Under the pieces are notes generated by a model. It worked only from the letters and a program-made list of their open reading frames with translations. It had not been told where the DNA came from and did not search any database. Shown here in pieces: positions 55,121 to 64,000 of a DNA stretch of 64,000 nucleotides. The stretch comes from Megascapheus bottae (lineage: Eukaryota > Chordata > Mammalia > Rodentia > Geomyidae). Where the stretch lies: assembly GCA_024803745.1 (NCBI GenBank), contig JANJXV010000030.1, positions 4,483,001-4,547,000 of the forward strand. The letters run 5' to 3'. Each line of letters begins with the position of its first letter. Position 1 is the stretch's first letter. A program made the translations under genes and the position numbers.

Positions 55121-57582
55121 GAGAAGTTTCTTCTGCTGCCTTTTCTATCTCACACGTTCTGCTCTTCTTCACTCTGCCTCTCTCCTTCCTGCTGCAACCA
55201 TTTTGCTCTCCTTTGGTTTCTTGATTTACCTTTTTTCCTGCGGTCATTTCCTTTCTCATTTCACCAGTCCTTCTCTCCATTGATCACCATTATGAAAATG
55301 GCTTCTCACTATCAATTAAAAGCCAACTTTTAAGTCACTATGTTTAACACGACAGAATTTATATACACGCATACGCATGTATGTATATAAAAATGTGACA
55401 TGAACAAAAAAACAATTGCTGCCTCACCAGAAGTTGGCTAGGCAAATGTGTCATTTGGTTTCTTGTCTATTTTCTGAAAAAAAAAATACAGATATTGGAA
55501 ATGGGGAGAAAAGGTAAAAAGCAAGATAGGGAACCTTGGAAAAAGCTTTTATAGCTCCAGATTTTCCATCCCAGTCTTCTTGGCAGAAGAGACAGTGAAA
55601 AGTCATTGATTCAATTCCTAGGCTTTAGGATATTTTAGCCTAGAAAATTAGAAATAAGAGAAGAGCTGAAACTTAACACTTCAGAAATACGTCATTTGCT
55701 ATGCAGGTTGGCCAAAGTCGTGCTTGAAAACGATGGAGTTTTTGGCCAAGGGGAACAGATTATGTTTGATTTTGCTCATTACTTCATCATGGACTGAGCC
55801 TTATAAGAAAATAGGTCCTATCGCTTTTTGTAGCACATCGTACTATCAATTTTGAAATAGAGAGAGAACTTAATTATATAACCCGTTTCCCTGTGTTCTA
55901 CCTACCTATTCACTTTGATGCACAGTTAAAAACCCTACTGTTTCCTTAGCAACCTCCCTTTTCTCTCTCCCTTCCATTGTGTCTTATCAGTTCACGGGCT
56001 TTTAAAAAATGTTTTAAGGGAAAATGATAATTTATAACAATTTATCTTGTTTAACAATAACCTGACCATTGTTGTCATTCTAGCTACAGTTCAAAGAGAA
56101 CCAGGCAGAAGAAATGAATTATAAAACATGATATTCTTGGGAGTTAAGTGGGAGGCAGAGTGAGACATCTGTGGAGGTGGATCTGGAAGGTGTTTCTCAA
56201 GGAGTCTATGTTCTGGTGCTTAAATACCATTTGTGTAAACTGAACACCAGAGCTCACAGCTTTTCCTTGCCTGGCCAGGCCCCTGGTCAAAGGCAAAGAG
56301 GGAAGAAGAAAAGAGTACCTTCTGGACTGTTTATATTCTATACCTCAGGAGTCCTTCTTGGGAAATACTGCACTGTCTCAAGTCATCATCCACTGTCCAT
56401 CTCTCTTGAGATGATATCCACAAGCTCTCCATAGCAACCTGGGAAGGACAGCAGATGGACAGCTTGAAATGGACTTTGCCACTGTGGTGAGCCTTCCTTC
56501 CTATCGCTCTTCTGACCAATGCCTTCCAGTAGGCTGGGATTTGGCCCCACGGCTGCTCCATTTGCACGTGGACAGAACCTGACGTTAGGCTCTGGCTTCA
56601 GAATGTCATTTGTTGGTGCCAGGTTGACCTTCGGAGCGCGGCTTAGATCCAGAGGTGTTATCTTGTACGTGTGTGCTGCATAGAAAGCAGGGTCTCATTT
56701 TCATGGGTGGCAGCTGTCCCTGTCCTGTGGCTCCCTGTGGAGGAAAGAGAGAAGAAACTCAATGTCATCAAGCAAATAAAGTTTCACTCCAGATAGCTGA
56801 AGGTAGAAAGCAAAGAGATTCATTGGGACCTAATTATTATAACAGGAAGTTTTAAAAGAACGGAGCTGTCTCTTCGGGGGAGGAGTTGATCATAAGCATT
56901 AGTGATCTCAGATCACGTAAGGGATCTAGTTCTTAGCACCTGGCGGCTCACCGAAGATAAAACATCTGTCAAGTTCTTCGTTTTGGCCTATTTCTTCAAT
57001 GGCCAAGTGTTTGAGGAAAAAAATGCCTCTAGTGATTATTCTAGCTGTCAAAATTATCCTAACAGAGTCTGAATGGAGGGGAAGGTGGACAATTCGTTGA
57101 CTTTCTTGGGACATAGTCAATCCTCACGCCTCCGTATCTTATTTCCAGGCATGTAGTAAAGCAAATGGTCTGGGGAAACTCAGCAGTGCCAGATTGATGC
57201 AGGCCGAGGCAGAGGTCAGCCTGGCATGCGGGAGCCATAGAAAATTGCACATGATTGTTAAATGCCAGGTTTTGCCTATCAAGAAAGTTTCAGATTCCTG
57301 GGACTTTTCTCCTCAATATTGCTTTGATCCCATAGTATTTTAAAATATATGCTTGGCTTTTGTGCAAGGGCTCCCGCTGCAGGTCCTCTTCTTTTTGTGG
57401 AGATACTCATATGATTTCTCATTTCTGTTCATGATTCCTGAAGGTCTATGAATAATCATCCATTCTTTAACACTGAGAAGCACCTGTCTACTAGACTTTC
57501 ACTTGCTTGGCGAGCAGTTGATGTTCTTGCTCAGGGAAGGAACAGATCACCGCTCACCATCTGAAGCAGCAAGCTCAATTCA
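55121..57582. other. Unique sequence, no gene seen
   Basis: About 2.5 kb with moderate GC near 56170-57250. Several short ORFs on both strands without recognisable motifs. No repeat family seen. Confidence 0.5.
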
Positions 57583-57760
57583 GGGCCAGGAGTTTAGGCT
57601 AGCATGCAGAAAGACCTGGGTTTGATTCCTCGGTGCTACATACACAGAAAAAGCCAGAAGTGGTGCTGTGTCAAGTGGTAGAGCGTTAGCCTTGAGAAAG
57701 CCCAAGGACAGTGCTCAGGCCCTGAGTTCAAAACTCAGGACTTGCCAAAATTAAAAAAAT
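57583..57760 (+). mobile_element. IDL-Geo SINE with A-box deletion
   Basis: The left monomer reads GGGCCAGGAGTTTAGGCTAG directly followed by CATGCAGAAAGACCTGGG. About 20 bp between two CTAG words present in other copies are missing, which removes the A box. The rest is complete: B-box region GGGTTTGATTCC, linker AAAAGCCAGAAGTGGTGC, Geo (TGTGTCAAGTGGTAGAGCGT, TAGCCTTGAGAAAGCCC, CAGGCCCTGAGTTCAAAAC). Confidence 0.93.
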
Positions 57761-60321
57761 AACTAGAAGATTTTCAATCAAAAGTGATAAAACATATTTG
57801 TTGATCATTTAGATATGGAAATTGTCTACTGGAATGCCTCTGTTTCTAGTTGGCCAACTTTAAAGGAAAATGGTACTATTTCTGGTGGAATGGCATTCAA
57901 GGGTAGTGACTGAAGCAAGTTTTAGAACATGAGAATTGTTTCGTATATTCTTTTCAGGAATATAGTGTTCACAGCAGCACATAGCCACTGGGGACAGATT
58001 GGGATCAATTTAGCCAAAGCCAAAACTGTTTGAAAACAAAATATTTTTTCACACCAATACTCAATACATTTTGATAAGTATTTCACTTCCACGGATCATG
58101 TTTGGCTTATATCATGTAATATTTTTTTCAGAACAGTTACAGTTTGTCATGTCCAATTCCACTTCCAACTTGTCGTGGTATCTTGAAAGGCTGTGGTTAA
58201 ATTCAGGTTCACAATTAGGGATAATGTTGTGTTGGTGGTCTAAGCTGTTGTGCGTGCACCCAGGGATAGACACTGATCTTGAAACCGGGTCTTCGCACCT
58301 GAAATCACAACTCAACCACCATACCCCATGCAATTTGCTAAAGAAGAAGGTATGAGACCATGCTTCACACATCCTCCCACACACCTATGACATTTCAAAT
58401 TCTGTGCTAGATACTTCAATGTAAGGCTATGTGCAACCCTGCAATAAAGATGTTATTATACCCTTGCTAAATGAGAGCTCTGTGCTTCTATGCCTAGAAG
58501 ACTATAGCCTCAGCTACAAAGTCAGAAGTTAGTTAAACAAAATGCCATTTAAGGACACCCCTTGAGTCCAAGATTTAAGCACAATATTATTCTACTCTTT
58601 TGGTATGAATGAAGTAAACAGGAAGGACAGATAAGTAGAAATTTTAGAGATGATGATGAACAATAGAATTCTGACTACACTCAACACCTTACATTCTACA
58701 GACAGGTTAAAAACGTACTCCACAATTTGACATGGTAAGTCCCAGGCATTAATTTTCATAGATGAGAAATTCTAGATAAAGAAATATTAGTAAGAAACTC
58801 TACATGGCATTTCTCTGAGCATGTATGATGCCCAAGTGGTCTGTACACTCATACATAGCTCCAGAATGCTAGGAGCTCAACTTTCTATCACAAGTCCTAT
58901 TTAAGCACTAAACAGAAAAGACCAAAGATCAAATCAGTGTACAATTTTCTCCTTGGGAAGATATCAGGAAGCCAGGAGAGGCTGTGATTTATGGGGAAAG
59001 AATAACAAATACGTAAGTCATTTAAAATCTTCTTTTGAATATTAGAATTAAAATTAGATGCAGTTATTCATTTAGAGGAATTAAATAAAACCTTCGTATA
59101 GTCTTCTCTATGATGTTGTGAGAAACATTTTTTGTTTAACCTTCCTCTACCACAGATTTTTATTTTGTTTTTCCTTTCTTATATCATGTTTGCTAGATCA
59201 TTTTTCTTTGTAAATCCTCTCTTTTTGTACTCAGAAGAAAAGTACTTTCAAGGACAGACATAATTGCATAGTTTTCAGAAAAAAATAGCTTTCTTCATTA
59301 TTTAACAAGAGCTATTTCTTTTAAGAAACAGTTCAATTAAAATAAATATGCAAATCTTCAGTTTGGGAACCAAAAGAAAGTTGTTATTTGTGCATGATTT
59401 TCAGTACCTCTAAGATCAGTTAGAGAAAAAGCTACAAAGTTATTTAGAGAAATAATGTAAGAGAAAGCTACCAAATTATTTATTTGCAAATGGCATTTGT
59501 GTATATGTGATGATGGAGAGAGAAATTTCTGGTATATTTTAGCAAATTTTTAGCTCAACACTGAGTTGAAACCAAAAACTATGAAGACAGATGTTGACTA
59601 ATGAACATTTTTTGTTCACTGCTGGAATCATGCCAGGTTATAAACTTACACATTCTAAATGGGTTTGATCCATCAGAGTTTCTAAGAGCCATGGCCATTC
59701 TCTCTGCCCTAGATTTTGCAATATCAGGACTTCTTATTCAGGTTTGTCTTCTCTCCAGAGACTACAACCTCAGTAGGAAACTGAGGAACAGAAATCAATT
59801 TCTTTCTTGTTCCTTCTGTAAAGCATATGGCCTGATCTATCCCGTGAAAATTCCAATTTATTTTAGCATTCATGAACCTTCATGACTAATTTCCTGAGCC
59901 AAACTGTAATTACTTTAATTCTACACTGCTGGAGAGAATTTGAAAACAGGACTTCTTTAGGAGAAAATTAACTTATATAATGAGTGAAGAGATAAATCAT
60001 ATTAGCTCTAATTAAAGTATATTAACATTTGGGTTGCATATGAATAAAAATCAGACACAATGAAAGCAGGCTTCTCATAAAGAGTCAATTTATGGAGATT
60101 TATGAAGATTTTAGGAACTTGCAAAATTTCATTACTTAACATCTCTATTAAGATCTTTACAAGCATGCATAATGAAAAGCCTAATAAAAGATTTAATAAA
60201 TGGACTTTTGCTTAAAGTCACAGTGATACCATGCAAGCAAAGGTTTTAAACTCCTCATGGAGATTAAAATGATAATTGTCAATTTAAATATACATATGCT
60301 ATCTACACAGTGTGAGAAGGA
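57761..60321. other. Unique AT-rich sequence, no gene seen
   Basis: About 2.6 kb without recognised repeats. The overlapping ORFs at 58071-58384 and the ORF at 59601-59885 have no recognisable domain. Confidence 0.5.
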
Positions 60322-60369
60322 CAGAGAGAGAGAGAGAAGGAGGGAGGGAGGAAGGGAGGGAGGGAGGGA
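60322..60369 (+). repeat. (GA)n/(GGGA)n microsatellite
   Basis: A short GA run passing into GGGA/GGAA units. The GGGA part is G-quadruplex-capable on plus. Confidence 0.95.
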
Positions 60370-60584
60370 ACAGAAGAGGCAGAAATCAGAAAAATACTCC
60401 CAAAGTAATCCCATGATTTGTCTTCGTACCCTGAATGGGATGATTTCCTCAATTTTGTATGCTACCTTGTCTAAAATCCAAGCTATTAGAAAGTCTTGAA
60501 AAAAAGAAAAGTGAATATTTCACTATCATAAAAGTATTCTACATCATCCTCTTCCGCACTATTGCAAGAACTTTAGTTTTCTCT
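60370..60584. other. Unique spacer between opposed arrays
   Basis: Nothing recognised. It lies between a GGGA array and a CCCT array about 215 bp apart, which are approximate inverted repeats. Confidence 0.5.
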
Positions 60585-60622
60585 GCCTCCCTCCCTCCCC
60601 CTCCCCCCTCCCTCTCCCTCTC
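60585..60622 (+). repeat. (CCCT)n microsatellite
   Basis: CCTCCCTCCC-type array of about 38 bp, C-rich on plus, so G-quadruplex-capable on minus. Confidence 0.93.
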
Positions 60623-62066
60623 GTTCTCTGTGTGCATATCTGCAATGAATATCTAACACAAATAGTATACTTCCAGTAAACTTATTTAATTTTAACTCGA
60701 CGGAGAGAAGAATGAGATATTTTCCACAGAAATGCCCTTTCTCCAAACACACACCACAGCGCCTGCTCAATGATTTAATTTCCAGAATCATTTCTGAATG
60801 GCTCATAAAAAGGGATGATCGCAAACAAAGTCACAAAGAAATGCCTTGCCTATAAAACGTGCCCAGTGAGCAGAAGAGTCTGTGTGTCTAATTTGGAGAT
60901 GAGATTTGCAGCCAGCATTTGCCATGGTGCTCTCTGATTTCCACGAATGTAAACGTCCTATTTGTCATGGCATTCAGAAGCCACCAGGCTCTTTTCTCCT
61001 TAACTGTTTAAGTTCTCAGGGCCAAAAATGTTATACAGTGGGTCTTACTTCCTCCTGTCATTCAAACAACAAACTATCTACAACTTGTATGCATTTTACA
61101 GTTGCCAAATGGCAGGCTGTTACAGCAAGCATGGAAACTCCGGTACCTTCTAGAAAATACTTTTCTGACACTGCAAACATACATGTGTGCCCATGTGTGG
61201 AGTAGAAACCAAACAAGAGGAATGCACATGTAATATAGGAATTCCATGCCAGATATGGTAGGCATGTATTTTAGGTTTACTGTGTATGCATTTTCCATTG
61301 GATATTGCAAACAGATAGTTTCTTGTGTGGTTTTCCGTAATTCTTTCACGGAACTAAGGCGATACTGCTTTGAGGAGACAGCCTCTCATTCGGCATTTAT
61401 CATCTTTCACACTCCTTGAAAATATTTATTGCGTTACACTTTTAAAAAGCTCCGAATTGCATTTCTAAAGATACCAATAGTGAAACAATTTTCATAGGAC
61501 TCAAAGAATAAACAGTATTTTAAGAGCTGAGAGAAGGGAAAGATAACCATACATGAAAGGCAGGCAAAATAATGATTAAAGGTTTTCTGAAAATATGGTG
61601 GGGGGGGGAAAAGAAATATCTTAAACAAACACAATACAGCAAAATGAGCACAACTTTTAGGCACATGGTAAAAGATGTATTTTACATACTAAACAGGGAT
61701 ATCCATAAATTAAGAAAAGGGAATGTAAGTTGTCATTGAGGGAAGAATGACAATGAAATGTCATCCACATCAATGGATAAGTTGGTCCTAAGGTGACTGA
61801 GCTAAAGCAACTTCAACAATTTCTCAGGATGTCACTTGTTAATAGGCAGACAGATGAGCTGAAACCACAGCGCTGAGCCTAGTACTTACAAGGGAGCAAT
61901 GGTTAGACTCGTACCAAGCTGATACTTGAAAATAATCTGTCCATACGTCATTAAATGGCTCAATTCATGACCTTAGTTTGCAGCTGACAGAAGCAAACAT
62001 TACAGAAATATGCCCTCAAACACGGATGCAACTGATTCCAAACATTAAGGTCAAAAATTGATTAAA

Positions 62067-62067
<1 letters not shown>
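60623..62067. other. Unique sequence; candidate regulatory block 60690-61150
   Basis: No gene recognised. The stretch 60690-61150 is repeat-free and of balanced composition, with words such as GATCGCAAACAAAGTCACA and ACAGTTGCCAAATGGCAG, typical of conserved noncoding DNA. A G9 run lies near 61600. Confidence 0.35.
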
Positions 62068-62113
<46 letters not shown>

Positions 62114-62132
62114 GCGCACGCACACGCGCGCG
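62068..62132 (+). repeat. (CA)n with CG-containing end
   Basis: About 42 bp of CA followed by GCACGCGCACGCACACGCGC and GCG. The alternating purine-pyrimidine sequence with CG steps is prone to Z-DNA. Confidence 0.97.
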
Positions 62133-63542
62133 AGGCAATGCATACTGCAAGACCTGGAGGAAGCAGAAAGCCAATCAGGAAGAGAAAAAAACATGAGAAC
62201 TTTGAGACATAGACTAAATACAAATCATTCAAGCTAGAAAATATAATATATCTGAAGAAATAAAAAAATCCTGCATCCTGATTAAGAGAGAACATACTTC
62301 CTTTAAGAGTAGTCAACTTTTCTATACTGTGCTTTTCTAAATTTAGAAGTTTATCTTTCACGTTCATCTCTTTAGATCACTTAGATTTGATTTATATATA
62401 AGGTATATTGAGACTTCATTTCACATTTCTATAGAAAAACAATCTATTTTGTAATTTGATCACGAGAAACTAGCCCATAAGATAAATCCATGGCTTTTAC
62501 CTTCTTTTTTATGTATTTAGGGTGCAATAATTCCTCTGATTCAAAGACCCAGAGAGAAAATAGAAAAGCCTCAGATAAATTTGAAAGATAATAGGGCAGC
62601 CCTATGAATATTAGATTTTTTTTTCACTGAAAGCTAAGTGGAATTTTCCAGACAGAGAAGGCTTTTCAAAAGGATTTTTTTTTTGAAGACTATGCTTTAT
62701 AATTATGGTCAGATATTCTCTGAAAACATTTGATTCTAGGCATGCTTTTCTCACTCAAGTTTATAACTGTAGTGTTTTATATACTGTGGGAAGTGCACCA
62801 GAAATACTCTCATCTCAATAGAAACAATTTGTGTTCCTTGCCCTGTATTTCTTAAAGGCATGGGATATCCATTTGGCCCTGGATAGCAATGTATTCAGCT
62901 CTCTCCATTGTAACAACTAGGATTTCTCCCTAGCTCCCAGGTACAGCTCCACAACTTTCCCAGGATGCACTGCATGGTCTATGTGTCCATGGCTCAATTG
63001 AGGGTATCATAGGAGTTATTCAGAGACAAGAAACTGCCGCCATCTGATACAACCCTTATCACAACTGTTTTTATACCTGGTTCATGGTAACTCTCATTGT
63101 TAACAACGGAAAAAACAACAAAATGTAGATACATCCGTAGGGAGTGAGTGCCATCACCATGCTGTTGTTTTTCCATTTGTGTATTGTGTGCTTTAACTCC
63201 ATCTTGAAATTGGAGTTTCCAGGCTGTTCAGTTTGGATTGGGGGATTTATTCATGTTTGAAACCTGGACTATTGATTTTAGAAATTACATCAGTTTTTGT
63301 TTGATATGATACTCAATTCCATGCATTTTCCTGCCAATGACATAACTTCGTTCCTACTTGTGTTTATGTACTATATTTTCTTTATGCATTTGCTATTTGC
63401 TGGGCACCTAAGCTGTTTACAATATTTGGCCTGTATGAAGAATGCTGCAATAAATGGAGGTAAGATCGATTACTGTACATCATGTGTACAAATGTCTTTC
63501 GTTGTGATATTCCTATGCATACATACAATGTCATTTGCAAAT
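62133..63542. other. Unique AT-rich sequence, no gene seen
   Basis: No repeat or gene recognised. The ORF at 63297-63578 runs into the SINE that follows and has no motif. Confidence 0.55.
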
Positions 63543-63740
63543 AGTTACCCCTGTAATCCTAGATACTCAGGAGGCTGAGGTATGAGGATTGCAGTTCAAA
63601 GCCAGCCTAGGCAGGAAAGTCCTGGAGAGTCATCTCCAATTAACCATGAGAAAACCACAAGAGCATTGACCTTCAGTGAAAAGGCTTAGGGACAGTGCTC
63701 AGGTCCTGAGTTCAGGTCCCATGACCAACAAAAAATAAAA
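63543..63740 (+). mobile_element. B1-Geo composite SINE, 5'-truncated
   Basis: Starts inside the B1 head (AGTTACCCCTGTAATCCTAG), then ATACTCAGGAGGCTGAGGTA, AAAGCCAGCCTAGGCAGGAA, TCATCTCCAATTAACCATGA, a shortened Geo (GAGCATTGACC, GGCTTAGGGACAGTGCTCAG, GTCCTGAGTTCAGGTCCC) and an A-rich tail. Geo lacks its A-box side. Confidence 0.92.
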
Positions 63741-64000
63741 TAAGATGAAATAATTTCATCACCTCTTACGTTGTCTCCCAGCTTTTAGTCGGATTCATAT
63801 AGGGGCTCTTGATCTTAAACTAAAAACAAACAAATCACTGATTAGAATGCAGAAGAGAGCATTGATTTTATTGAAATAAATTGTTTTTCCCCCCTTTTCA
63901 TTCTCAAAGTCTGGATTGAAAAAGAGTCTTACGTGTTGCCTGAAGATCACTCAGAATGACAACAATGATCCTCTCACAGATCCTGGGATTTGTTTGTGAG
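63741..64000. other. Unique sequence to window end
   Basis: Nothing recognised. Confidence 0.5.

Overview
The window looks like a gene-free piece of a mammalian nuclear genome, most likely from a rodent of the superfamily Geomyoidea (kangaroo rats, pocket mice, pocket gophers). This rests on the interspersed repeats. Many copies of a dimeric SINE have a left half resembling rodent ID/tRNA-Ala elements and a right half matching the description of 'Geo'. The IDL-Geo SINE is published as restricted to Geomyoidea. L1 fragments, B1-like 7SL-derived SINEs and abundant (CA)n, (GA)n and (GGAA)n microsatellites also fit a rodent. The genus cannot be told from this window.

Layout. A short L1 3' end with a clear target-site duplication lies at 173-481, followed at once by a SINE with a (GGGA)n tail. 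Purine microsatellites dominate 1.9-3.0 kb. From 3 to 37 kb unique AT-rich sequence alternates with IDL-Geo SINEs, B1-Geo composite SINEs, older B1/ID-type relics, two probable old L1 tails (15.6 and 16.1 kb) and several dinucleotide arrays. At 37-41 kb there is a very short L1 3' end and then a 1.65-kb rearranged L1 (39263-40905) holding the C-terminal third of ORF2 and its 3'UTR in four alternating orientations. From 42 to 64 kb the pattern is the same, with SINEs at 48.7, 53.2, 54.9, 57.6 and 63.5 kb.

No protein-coding gene, tRNA, rRNA, CRISPR array or prokaryotic feature can be supported. The long ORFs are translations of microsatellites, SINEs or L1, or chance ORFs. Two short segments (43592-43676 and 49034-49165) have splice-like edges and open frames. 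A CpG/GC-enriched cluster at 43.2-44.5 kb stands out. Several repeat-free blocks have the homeodomain-motif-rich composition typical of conserved noncoding elements, but conservation cannot be measured here. The window is best read as a gene desert or the inside of a very large intron.

Most interesting observations: (1) the Geo monomer is attached to two unrelated left monomers and carries its own A- and B-box-like sequences; (2) the 39-41 kb L1 combines twin-priming inversion with a second internal inversion bounded by a duplicated 18-bp inverted repeat; (3) two L1 copies keep a guanine-quadruplex-capable tract at the same place in the 3'UTR; (4) microsatellites grow repeatedly from SINE tails, and in one case inside a SINE.
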